Origin: Anaerolineaceae bacterium
GTDB taxonomy: Bacteria; Chloroflexota; Anaerolineae; Anaerolineales; Anaerolineaceae
NCBI GenBank assembly: GCA_003524305.1
Contig: DQHW01000041.1
Location: 1 to 50,937, forward strand
Length of the DNA: 50,937 bases
Direction of reading: 5' to 3'
The translations under genes and the position numbers were made by a program. Below, one piece after another: positions 33,008 through 41,128 of this stretch (positions are counted from its first letter, which is position 1; every line of letters begins with the position of its first letter). The notes under the pieces were generated by a model that searched no databases, was not told the DNA's origin, and was given only the letters and a program-made list of their open reading frames with translations.

Positions 33008-34399
33008 ATGTCTGGCACTCTTGAATTAATTCGTCCGTTCATTCAACCACCCCTGGATTCCGATTTCCGTCCAGCGGTGCTGGCGAGCCATCATTTTCGA
33101 TCTTTATGCGCCGAAAACGGGTTTCCATTAGTGATCGGTCTGGAACGCAATAATGGTGAGTTTTCGCGCTATGAAACCCGGGTGCTGCCTGTTGGTCATG
33201 CTGCTGAGAAATCCAATATCACTTATGTCGAACGGCTGTTAAAGTTTTTGCTCTGGCAGCGCGGGGCATTTAAGGTTTACATCGGCGGTCCGCGTGCCAT
33301 CGGTGAAGCCATTGCCCGAGACTACTCTGCCAACGGTGACCGCCGCTTTGAGGTGGATTTCCTTGGCCGCCAAGTCTATGAGAAACCTTTCGAGGTTGTT
33401 GTTTGTTCCCCTGAAGAAGTACCCCCGGCGCATGAAATCGGTAAACTGCTTGGCCGTCACCTTGAGGGCAATCGCATTGGTTTTGACCTGGGTGCCTCAG
33501 ACCGAAAGGTTAGTGCGGTTAAAGACGGCAAGATCATCTTCAGCGAAGAAGTGATGTGGGAGCCGAAAAAGCAAACGGACCCCGATTATTACTATAACGA
33601 AATTTCGGCGGCATTAAAGTCTGCCGCTTCAAAAATGTCCAGCCTGGATGCCATCGGTGGAAGTTCAGCCGGAATCTATCTTGATAACCGTCCCATGGTG
33701 GCATCGCTCTTCCGCAATATTCCGGCTGAGCGCTTTGCAGAAGTCAAAAACCTTTTCGAACGCATCGGTGCTGACTTTGGGGTTCCGCTCGATGTGATCA
33801 ATGACGGTGATGTGACTGCACTTGCAGGGTCAATGTCAGTGGGAGAGAACGGCATCCTCGGCATCGCCCTGGGGTCAAGCGAAGCCGCCGGTTATGTTGA
33901 CATGAACGGACGAATCACCGGTTGGGTCAATGAATTGTGTTTCGCCCCGGTGGATTACAGCCCAAATGCCCCACGGGATGAATGGTCCGGTGATATTGGC
34001 TGCGGTTCATCCTATTTCTCGCAGCAGTGTGTATTTCGACTGGCTCCCAAAGCCGGTATCGAAATCCCGGCCAATCTTATGGATGCCGAAAAATTGAAAT
34101 TTGTGCAGGAAAAACTTGAAGCCGGTCACGAAGGCGCCATCAAAATTTGGCAAAGCATGGGCATCATCCTTGGCTACGGACTGGCTCATTACGCTGATTT
34201 TTATGAAATGCGCCATGTTTTGATCCTCGGCCGCTGCACTTCAGGCCGTGGCGGCGAGCTGCTGTTGGAAGGCGTGCGCAGTGTTTTTGAAGCTGAGTTT
34301 CCTGATCTTCTGAAGCGCTTCACCGTCCATCTACCGGACGAAAAAATGCGCCGTGTTGGACAATCGGTGGCGGCGGCAAGTCTGCCTGCTTTGAATTGA
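33008..34399 (+). CDS. ROK-family sugar kinase-like protein, long form without zinc motif
   Basis: A 463-residue protein. Residues about 1-150 are an extra N-terminal domain with no recognised fold. From about 155 the ROK/actin-like fold begins with RIGFDLGASDRKVSAVKDG (phosphate-1), and continues with INDGDVTALAGS (catalytic Asp region) and GIALGSSEAAGYVD (phosphate-2). The CxCGxxGCxE zinc motif found in most ROK kinases is absent. Context suggests phosphorylation of GlcNAc or a related sugar, but the missing zinc site and the added domain leave substrate and even activity open. It follows the regulator by 11 bases. Confidence 0.8.
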   Translation: MSGTLELIRPFIQPPLDSDFRPAVLASHHFRSLCAENGFPLVIGLERNNGEFSRYETRVLPVGHAAEKSNITYVERLLKFLLWQRGAFKVYIGGPRAIGEAIARDYSANGDRRFEVDFLGRQVYEKPFEVVVCSPEEVPPAHEIGKLLGRHLEGNRIGFDLGASDRKVSAVKDGKIIFSEEVMWEPKKQTDPDYYYNEISAALKSAASKMSSLDAIGGSSAGIYLDNRPMVASLFRNIPAERFAEVKNLFERIGADFGVPLDVINDGDVTALAGSMSVGENGILGIALGSSEAAGYVDMNGRITGWVNELCFAPVDYSPNAPRDEWSGDIGCGSSYFSQQCVFRLAPKAGIEIPANLMDAEKLKFVQEKLEAGHEGAIKIWQSMGIILGYGLAHYADFYEMRHVLILGRCTSGRGGELLLEGVRSVFEAEFPDLLKRFTVHLPDEKMRRVGQSVAAASLPALN

Positions 34400-34406
34400 G
34401 GATTGA

Positions 34407-35252
34407 ATGAAATTTCATCAACCTGCTTCTGAAATATTTATCCCCGATGGGCTGCCGGTCGAAAAAGCACTCAATCGCACCACTCATTTGGCCATTGCAG
34501 CTCACCAGGATGATCTGGAGATTATGGCCGCCGCCCCCATCCTAGACTGCTTCCAGCAGGATGACAAGTGGTATTCCGCAGTATTAGTCACCGACGGACG
34601 TGGCTCTCCGCGCAACGGCCTGTACGAGAAATACAATGATGAAGAAATGCGCCTGGTGCGCTTTAAAGAACAGCGCAAAGCAGCCATCGTCGGTGAATAT
34701 GCTGCCCTCTTCATGCTGGATTATTCGAGCAAAGAAACCAAGAGCAGCAGCACCAACCCCGTAGATGACCTGGTCGCAATTCTCGATGCCACCCGACCCC
34801 AATATGTTTATACCCACAACCTGGCAGATAAGCACGATACCCACATTGCCACGATCTTGAAAGTTATCAATGCCATCCGTAGAATGCCTAAAAATGACCG
34901 TCCCGAAAAATTATTCGGATGTGAGGTCTGGCGCAATCTTGATTGGATGGTCGACAGTGATAAAGTGCCTTTTGACCTCTCTGGGCAGGAGAATCTGCAA
35001 TCTGCGCTTTTGGGTGTGTTTGACTCGCAGATCACCGGCGGCAAACGCTACGACCTGGCCTCGCTGGCCCGACGCCGCGCCAATGCGACTTATTTTGAAT
35101 CTCACGGCGTGGATGTGCTCACGGGGCTTTCATTTGGTTTGGATATGACCTTGTTAATTCAAAATGACGATCTTGAACCGGCTGAGTTCATCCAAACTTA
35201 CATCAATCATTTCGCGCAGGATGTTATGGATCGCCTGCAACGCGTCAAGTAA
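34407..35252 (+). CDS. PIG-L family deacetylase in the amino-sugar operon
   Basis: A 281-residue zinc-dependent deacetylase. The metal motif AHQDDLEI gives His33, Asp35 and Asp36. A second conserved stretch, YVYTHNLADKHDTHIAT near 130-147, supplies the further histidines. It starts 7 bases after the ROK kinase-like gene. In this setting it may deacetylate GlcNAc, chitobiose or GlcNAc 6-phosphate, replacing NagA, which is not present. That role is inference. Confidence 0.88.
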   Translation: MKFHQPASEIFIPDGLPVEKALNRTTHLAIAAHQDDLEIMAAAPILDCFQQDDKWYSAVLVTDGRGSPRNGLYEKYNDEEMRLVRFKEQRKAAIVGEYAALFMLDYSSKETKSSSTNPVDDLVAILDATRPQYVYTHNLADKHDTHIATILKVINAIRRMPKNDRPEKLFGCEVWRNLDWMVDSDKVPFDLSGQENLQSALLGVFDSQITGGKRYDLASLARRRANATYFESHGVDVLTGLSFGLDMTLLIQNDDLEPAEFIQTYINHFAQDVMDRLQRVK

Positions 35253-35369
35253 TAAAGGGCTGAATATCATAAAGAGCTTCAAACAGGAAGGAGGAGCATC
35301 CAGAACAATCCTTAACCAGTTTTTTCATATAAAACAACCGATAAATCGATCTGAGAAGGAGATGAAGTG

Positions 35370-36743
35370 ATGCGTACTAAATTTTTTGCACTGTTTGTAA
35401 TCGTGGCTGTTTTGTTGAGCGCCTGTGGAAAAGCCGCTCCAACCGCTGCACCTGCTACTGAAGTTCCTGCCACAGAAGCAGCCGCTACCACCGCCGCTAC
35501 TGAAGCACCCGTAGCGGGCGACCCCGTAACCCTCAAGATCTATCTGCTGGATTACACCCCCGACACCATTACATGGCTCGAGGAAACCATCAATCCTGCA
35601 TTCGTTGCCGAACACCCTGGTGTGACCGTTGAGATCACCCAAGGCAGTTGGAGCGGTTGGGATACCACCTTCGCCGGTTTCTTCACTGCTGGCGCCGGCC
35701 CCGACATCATCAACCTTGGCTCTGAAATGAACACCCTTTACGGCGAAAGCCTGGCTGATATGGATCCCTATTTGGGAGAGGCCGCCTGGGCTGACATCGC
35801 GAATTTTGGACCTGCACTTGAGAATGCCAAGTACGACGGTAAACTCCGCGGTCTGCCCATCTTCACCGCCCCCCGCTATATCTTCTGCCGCACCGACTTA
35901 ATGGAAGCCGCTGGTTGGACCACCGGTACCCCTGCCAACTTCGCCGAATGGGTTGATTTCGCCAAAATGGCATCCAAAATCGATCCTGCCACCAACTCCC
36001 TGATCCAACAGGCACTTGTTCCAGTAGATGCCGCCTCCATGGCTGACTGGCAATGGTGGTTGCTTGTATTCAATTCACTCGGTGGCGAGCTCTACAAAGC
36101 GGATGGCACCCCCAACTTCGATTCACCCGAAGCTTTGGCTGCCACTCAGTTCATGCTTGACATGCGCCAGGCCACCTACGGCCCCGCAGCCGATGCAGTT
36201 GCCGCACTTCCCGCCGGACAAGGTTCTGTGATTGATGTCAACGACGAAACCGCCAAAGATAACGGCGCAGTCTGCCTGGCTCACTCTGGTTGGGCTGCAC
36301 CTGCTTTCGACCGCGCCATCTGGGAAAAAGTCAGCATCGATGCCTTCGCTGGCGACCCTGCCAACTTCCCCAACAGCAAACCTGTTGTATTAGCCTTCAA
36401 CGACTGGCTGGCTGTTCCTGAATATAGCCAGAACAAAGAATTGGCTGCAGAATGGCTCAAGATGGCCTTCTCTAAAGAAGCCAACAACCAATGGAATGCA
36501 ACCATGGGCTTGATCCCTGCCCGTAATGATTCTCAATTTGGTTACATTACCGAATCAGCGCAATTGCAGCGAGAAGCTGAATTGGCCTCTCAATATGGTG
36601 TTGGTTTCGCCGGCATCAAAGAAGCCGCCAAACTCTCCACCATCATGCAAGATGCCCTCGGCAAATTGATCACTGAAGAATTAACTGCCGCAGAAGTAGT
36701 TGAAAAGATTCAAACCGACTATATCGTGGCATTGGGTCAGTAA
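35370..36743 (+). CDS. ABC sugar transporter substrate-binding lipoprotein
   Basis: A 457-residue family-1 solute-binding protein. The signal peptide ends in the lipobox LSAC with Cys19, followed by an Ala/Thr/Pro linker to about residue 50. The mature lobe begins VTLKIYLLDYTPD and includes the FFTAGAGPDIINLG and PIFTAPRYIFCRTDL segments typical of carbohydrate binders. AGAAGGAG precedes the ATG at 35370; a GTG directly before it is less likely. The context points to an amino sugar or chito-oligosaccharide. It is followed by a hairpin that should raise its level over the permeases. Confidence 0.92.
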   Translation: MRTKFFALFVIVAVLLSACGKAAPTAAPATEVPATEAAATTAATEAPVAGDPVTLKIYLLDYTPDTITWLEETINPAFVAEHPGVTVEITQGSWSGWDTTFAGFFTAGAGPDIINLGSEMNTLYGESLADMDPYLGEAAWADIANFGPALENAKYDGKLRGLPIFTAPRYIFCRTDLMEAAGWTTGTPANFAEWVDFAKMASKIDPATNSLIQQALVPVDAASMADWQWWLLVFNSLGGELYKADGTPNFDSPEALAATQFMLDMRQATYGPAADAVAALPAGQGSVIDVNDETAKDNGAVCLAHSGWAAPAFDRAIWEKVSIDAFAGDPANFPNSKPVVLAFNDWLAVPEYSQNKELAAEWLKMAFSKEANNQWNATMGLIPARNDSQFGYITESAQLQREAELASQYGVGFAGIKEAAKLSTIMQDALGKLITEELTAAEVVEKIQTDYIVALGQ

Positions 36744-36763
36744 TTAACAGAAACTGAAACAAA

Positions 36764-36812
36764 TGGCAGGTCGGTGGGGACCAGGGGATCTCATTCGACC
36801 TGCCAGTTTTTT
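36764..36812 (+). terminator. Hairpin with T-tract between binding protein and permease genes
   Basis: A 10-bp stem (36764-36773 with 36796-36805, TGGCAGGTCG) with a 22-base loop, followed by GTTTTTT. Partial termination here would give more binding protein than permease, as is common in such operons. Confidence 0.75.
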
Positions 36813-36832
36813 CCAGACATGGAGGCAGCGAA

Positions 36833-37987
36833 ATGCTTCAAAACCCTTATATTAGTGTCATCATCAATGCAATTATTGCCATTCTTTTTATCATTGGAAC
36901 CAGTCTGGCATTGGCCTCTCTGGCGCGGTTGATCGCCAAATTGTTCAAGGCGACCCGCATCCAACAGGAAAACACCTTTGCCGGTTATCTTTTCGCTTCT
37001 CCGTGGATTGTTGGATTTTTGATCTTTGTGATTGTGCCGCTGGGTTTTTCGCTCTATTGGAGTTTCACCGATTTTCGGATTGCCTCCAAAGAACCCATTA
37101 ATTGGGTTGGGTTGGACAATTACATCCGCCTGCTTACCGCAGATTCAAGTTTCAGAGCTTCAATTATCAATACCCTTTACCTGACTTTTCTCGGCCTGCC
37201 GCTTGAAATGGCCGTTGCACTATTTTTGGCTGTCATGCTTAATCAAAAGATGAAGGGTGAACGTATTTTTCGCATGGCCTTCTATCTGCCAGTCATCCTG
37301 GGATTCAACACTGCCGTTTTATTATGCTGGCGTCTGATGCTCAATGGCGGCACCGGCATTATCAACCAATTGATCCGGGCTGTAGTCAAGGCTGTTCCCC
37401 CCATTGGATGGATTGAAAGGGCGCTCATCTTTGTTCAGGAACTCTTCAGCGCCTTCTTCTTGGGCATCAGCAACCAAAGTTTCACCCTCTTCAACCGGGT
37501 GTTGGAAGCCGGTCTGCCTGCTGCCAATAGAGTGCCGCTTTGGGTAGAAAGTCCGTTATGGTCAAAAATGTCAGTGGTGTTGTTGATCGTCTGGGGCTGC
37601 GGCACCATGATGTTGATCTTCCTGGCAGGTTTGAATAATATTCCAAAAGATTACCATGAAGCCGCCCAGGTGGATGGAGCCGGTGCCTGGCGCCGCTTCT
37701 GGAAGATATCTTTCCCTCTGCTTTCGCCTTATATTTTCTATAACCTTATTGTGGGCATGATCGCCATGCTGCAAATATTTGAGCCGATCTTCGTGCTCTA
37801 CCGTGATAATCAACCCTTGATTTCATCAGCGATCTCGATGGTCTATTACTTGTGGAACTCCACCTTCAGACAATTCGAGATAGGTTATGGTTCTGCCATC
37901 TCATGGTTGGTCCTGATCATTATCCTAGTCGTTACGCTCATCCAGTTTTGGATGCAGAAGCGCTGGGTCAATTACGATTTGTACTAG
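36833..37987 (+). CDS. ABC sugar transporter permease (MalF-type)
   Basis: A 384-residue permease. It has an extra N-terminal helix (about 8-30), then FAGYLFASPWIVGFLIFVIVPLGFSLYWSFTDF, which is typical of sugar ABC permeases, and an EAA loop EAAQVDGAGAWRRFWKISFPLL that contacts the ATPase. A long periplasmic insertion (about 180-240) lies between helices. GGAGG precedes the ATG. No ATP-binding subunit is in the operon, so a shared MsmK-type ATPase encoded elsewhere is expected. Confidence 0.92.
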   Translation: MLQNPYISVIINAIIAILFIIGTSLALASLARLIAKLFKATRIQQENTFAGYLFASPWIVGFLIFVIVPLGFSLYWSFTDFRIASKEPINWVGLDNYIRLLTADSSFRASIINTLYLTFLGLPLEMAVALFLAVMLNQKMKGERIFRMAFYLPVILGFNTAVLLCWRLMLNGGTGIINQLIRAVVKAVPPIGWIERALIFVQELFSAFFLGISNQSFTLFNRVLEAGLPAANRVPLWVESPLWSKMSVVLLIVWGCGTMMLIFLAGLNNIPKDYHEAAQVDGAGAWRRFWKISFPLLSPYIFYNLIVGMIAMLQIFEPIFVLYRDNQPLISSAISMVYYLWNSTFRQFEIGYGSAISWLVLIIILVVTLIQFWMQKRWVNYDLY

Positions 37988-37996
37988 GAGGCAGCC

Positions 37997-38836
37997 TTGC
38001 GACAGCTCTGGCATATTCTCAAACGTGTTTTCCTCTATATATTCCTGACCGGTGCCACCCTCATGATGGCCTTTCCTCTGTTCTGGATGATCTCCTCTTC
38101 ATTAAAATCAGTGCAGGAGACCAATTCCGCCGGCATTGTTTGGTTCCCGCCTCATCCTACTTTGCAGGCGTATATCGATATCTTTCAGAATGAACTCTTT
38201 CTTCGTTCTTACTTCAACAGCATTTTTTATACCACTCTTGCCCTGGTGGGCACGTTGGCATCCATCGCGGTGGTGGCTTATGCCTTCAGCCGCATCAACT
38301 GGCCTGGACGCAACCTGGTCTTCTTCTTAATGCTTTCCACCATGATGATCCCTGCGCAGGCATTGCTTGTACCTCAATATGTCTTCTTCAATAAACTGGA
38401 TTGGATCAACACCTTCAATCCGCTTATCATCCCCGGTTACTTTGCTGGCGGTGCTGCCATGGTCTTCTTGTTGCGGCAGTCCATGAGCCAGATTCCCAAA
38501 GAAATGGATGAATCCGCCGTTATGGATGGTGCAAGCCACATCCAAATATTTTGGGAGATCATTTTGCCATTGGTTAAAGCACCTATGGCCACCATCGCCA
38601 CGCTGCTTTTCGTGGGTTTATGGAGCAGTTTACTCGTTCCCATTATGTACCTACAAACCGTGGATTTATATACACTGCCTATCTATATTTCAACTTTGTA
38701 TAATATTAACTTGACTGTACAACCCTGGCCTACCATTATGGCCGCAGCCGTGCTTACAACCGTTCCGCTGATGGTGGTTTTCTTCTTTGCCCAGCGCTAT
38801 ATTCTGGATAGTGTGGTTATCTCGGGGATGAAATAA
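37997..38836 (+). CDS. ABC sugar transporter permease (MalG-type)
   Basis: A 279-residue permease with six helices. It starts at TTG 37997, chosen because AGGAGG lies 5 bases upstream and it keeps the first cytoplasmic segment. The FPLFWMISSSLKS segment and the EAA loop ESAVMDGASHIQIFWEIILPLV are typical of the second permease of carbohydrate importers. It follows the MalF-type gene by 9 bases and is 3 bases from the GH3 gene. Confidence 0.92.
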   Translation: MRQLWHILKRVFLYIFLTGATLMMAFPLFWMISSSLKSVQETNSAGIVWFPPHPTLQAYIDIFQNELFLRSYFNSIFYTTLALVGTLASIAVVAYAFSRINWPGRNLVFFLMLSTMMIPAQALLVPQYVFFNKLDWINTFNPLIIPGYFAGGAAMVFLLRQSMSQIPKEMDESAVMDGASHIQIFWEIILPLVKAPMATIATLLFVGLWSSLLVPIMYLQTVDLYTLPIYISTLYNINLTVQPWPTIMAAAVLTTVPLMVVFFFAQRYILDSVVISGMK

Positions 38837-38839
38837 GCC

Positions 38840-40438
38840 GTGAATGCATTAGATATTATTGGCCAAAAATTGTTATTGGCTTTTCAAGGAAAAGAATTCA
38901 CCCCTGAAATGCAGCAGGCACTTGCCAGTTATAAACCTGGCGGGGTGACCTTCTTTCGCAGCTTCAACATTAGCAGCCCGGCACAAGTTAAAAAACTGGT
39001 TTCTGATCTTCAAGAACACGCTCAAAACTTGGGTTTGTCTCCTTTGTTGATTGGCGCAGACCAGGAAGGCGGTCAATTAATGGCCATCGGGGAAGGCACC
39101 ACACCCTTGCCCGGCAACATGGCGCTTGGTGCGACTGGTTCAACGGCTCTTGCCCGAAAAACCGGTGAAGTATTGGGGTGCGAATTGGCTGCAATGGGCA
39201 TCAATATGAATTATGCACCTTGTTGTGACGTCAATGTTAATCCGCGCAACCCGGTGATCGGCACACGCTCGTTTGGTGAAGATCCAAGGCAAGTTGCGCT
39301 CATGGCGGCTGCCATGGTGGAAGGCATCCAGTCGCAGGGGGTTGCGGCGGTGGCCAAGCACTTCCCGGGTCACGGCGATACTTCTACCGATTCACACCTC
39401 GGGTTACCCTCCCTGCCGCACAGCCTGGATAGGCTGCGGTCTGTCGAATTTCTGCCTTTCCAGTCTGCCATTGACGCGGATGTGAAGTTGACCATGAGTG
39501 CTCACATCGCCATGCCGGCTATCGACGGCGCTGATGCCCCGCCCGCCACATTATCACATGCCATTCTGACCGGGTTGCTGCGTGAGCAGCTTGGTTTTGT
39601 GGGCGTAGTCGTCTCGGACGCCATGGATATGCATGCCATTCAACAGGGTGATAAATTGGGCGAAGAGTGTGCGCGGGCTGCCACCGCTGGCATTGATCTC
39701 TTGCTGGTGACCGCTGACCCGGCAGATCACAAACGTGCCTGGAATGGATTGACCCGTTCCTACCAGTATGATCTTCAATTCCGCGTTACTTGTGAACATT
39801 CAACCGAGCGGATTGAAAAACTCAAATCCTGGTTGGACGAGCATAAAACGACTCCTGGTCTGGAAGTCGTAGGCAGCGTTGAGCATTTGGCAGTGGCCGA
39901 TGAAATTGCAGACCGCTCAGTCACCCTGGTGCGTGATGACGCTCATCTGCTGCCATTGTCAGTTGATCCAGTACAGCGCATTGTGGTGATTATTCCGCAG
40001 CCGGCTGATCTTACCCCTGCAGATACATCCTCTTACGTTGTTCCTGAGCTGGCAGCTTCGATAAGCCAGTTCCACACCAACGTGGATGAAATTGTCATTC
40101 CATTTGAACCGAATGGTGCTGTCATTCAAAAAGTACTTGAACGATCACAAGGTGCAGCGCTGATCATCATCGGCACGATAAACGCCTTTGATTGTGCTGC
40201 TCAAGCTGACTTGGTCAATAAGCTGCTGCAAAGCGGAATCCCCACCGTGTTGGCCGCCCTGCGCATGCCTTACGACCTGATCGCGTTCGATCAAGCACCT
40301 GCTTATCTATGCACCTACAGCATTCAATCGCCGTCCATGAATGCACTGGCGAAGATACTATTCGGAAAACTCAAACCACAAGGACGTCTTCCGGTTTCGA
40401 TCCCCGGGCTTTACCCCAACGGTCATCGCCTGGATTGA
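38840..40438 (+). CDS. Glycoside hydrolase family 3, beta-N-acetylhexosaminidase (NagZ-like)
   Basis: A 532-residue cytoplasmic enzyme with no signal peptide, predicted to release GlcNAc from imported oligosaccharides. It has the NagZ-type motif KHFPGHGDTSTDSH (173-186), whose His-Asp dyad acts as acid/base, and the nucleophile Asp260 in VVVSDAMDM. The C-terminal region (about 350-532) is an alpha/beta domain that short NagZ enzymes lack. GTG start at 38840, 3 bases after the permease stop. It completes the import and cleavage route suggested by this operon. Muropeptide recycling is an alternative role. Confidence 0.92.
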   Translation: MNALDIIGQKLLLAFQGKEFTPEMQQALASYKPGGVTFFRSFNISSPAQVKKLVSDLQEHAQNLGLSPLLIGADQEGGQLMAIGEGTTPLPGNMALGATGSTALARKTGEVLGCELAAMGINMNYAPCCDVNVNPRNPVIGTRSFGEDPRQVALMAAAMVEGIQSQGVAAVAKHFPGHGDTSTDSHLGLPSLPHSLDRLRSVEFLPFQSAIDADVKLTMSAHIAMPAIDGADAPPATLSHAILTGLLREQLGFVGVVVSDAMDMHAIQQGDKLGEECARAATAGIDLLLVTADPADHKRAWNGLTRSYQYDLQFRVTCEHSTERIEKLKSWLDEHKTTPGLEVVGSVEHLAVADEIADRSVTLVRDDAHLLPLSVDPVQRIVVIIPQPADLTPADTSSYVVPELAASISQFHTNVDEIVIPFEPNGAVIQKVLERSQGAALIIIGTINAFDCAAQADLVNKLLQSGIPTVLAALRMPYDLIAFDQAPAYLCTYSIQSPSMNALAKILFGKLKPQGRLPVSIPGLYPNGHRLD

Positions 40439-40458
40439 TTTCTTCTCCTTTTGTAATG

Positions 40459-40506
40459 AATGCATCTGCCCTGGGTCATTGGTCAAGACAACAGGGCAGA
40501 TGCATT
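40459..40506 (+). terminator. Terminator of the amino-sugar operon
   Basis: A 15-bp perfect stem (40459-40473 with 40492-40506, core GCATCTGCCC) with an 18-base loop, 20 bases after the GH3 stop, followed by GTTATTT. Confidence 0.75.
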
Positions 40507-40544
40507 GTTATTTCCAAGGCAAGATGACATATGCCGTGTTGAAA

Positions 40545-40925
40545 TTATTTGGGTTTATTAGAAATAATTACTCTCAACCTCAGATCAATCTCCATGCATA
40601 TTTGATCTACAACAGTCTCAACGTCTTTGATCACTTCCGAATTCCAAAATCTAATAATTTTGACATCATGATCAGATAATTCTAGACTGCGAGCAATGTC
40701 GTATTCAGCTTGAGATTGTTTGGAATGGACTGATCCATCAAGTTCAACTCCTAACCGTGCTTCGATACAGTAGAAATCAAGAATAAATCCACCTAGCGGA
40801 TGTTGTCTGCGGATTTTCAGTCCTTTAATTTGTTTTCTACGCAGATTCTCCCATAACATAGCCTCAGCTTCAGTAGGATTTTTCCTAAATTCTCGACACC
40901 GTTCTATTAATTCTGAAGATGCCAT
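40545..40925 (-). CDS. DUF559 protein, Vsr-like endonuclease fold
   Basis: A 126-residue protein of the DUF559 family, predicted PD-(D/E)xK-type nuclease fold related to the very-short-patch repair enzyme. The typical opening (REFRKNPTEAEAMLWENLR), RRQHPLGGFILDFYC with Asp50 and VELDGSVH with Glu61/Asp63 are all present. Its AT-rich codon use differs from the flanking genes. No methylase or restriction gene is near. The gene is bracketed by the operon terminator and by a palindromic repeat at 41005-41060. The biological role of the family is not established. Confidence 0.88.
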   Translation of the reverse strand: MASSELIERCREFRKNPTEAEAMLWENLRRKQIKGLKIRRQHPLGGFILDFYCIEARLGVELDGSVHSKQSQAEYDIARSLELSDHDVKIIRFWNSEVIKDVETVVDQICMEIDLRLRVIISNKPK

Positions 40926-41004
40926 AAATCGCCCCTAATTATTCAAAGCTATCTCATTTCAATGCATATTTTATAGTATTTTTCAAATTAATTCACTTAT
41001 TTAC

Positions 41005-41060
41005 TCCCTCACCCCCGTCCCCTCTCCCAAGCCTGGGAGAGGGGTGCAGGGGAGAGGGCA
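41005..41060. repeat. Nested palindromic repeat, REP-like
   Basis: A C-rich arm (CCCTCACCCCCGTCCCC, 41006-41022) and an inner hairpin of CCCCTCTCCCA with TGGGAGAGGGG (loop AGCC) are followed by a G-rich arm ending GGGGAGAGGG. The layout is that of a dispersed REP-type element, and I recall similar C-rich palindromes in other Chloroflexota. It is in the gap between the DUF559 gene and the GH18 gene end. Confidence 0.7.
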
Positions 41061-41128
41061 GAATTAACGATATTTTCATTATGCAAAACCTCCGCGATTT
41101 TCTGTTTATTCAGCCTTATCAACACAGA

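Noticed and set aside
35253..35369. Gap before the binding-protein gene considered as a riboswitch or promoter
   Set aside because: No conserved aptamer pattern was seen, and the TTAACC and TATAAA boxes are only 10 bases apart, too close for a promoter.
35370..38836. A missing ABC ATPase gene looked for near the importer
   Set aside because: No Walker A/B pair with a sugar-ABC signature lies in the operon or its flanks; the only ABC ATPase in the window is the soluble ABC-F factor at 45562-47238.
40981..41060. C/G-rich repeat considered as a CRISPR fragment
   Set aside because: There is only one unit, it is a nested inverted repeat, and there are no spacers or cas genes.
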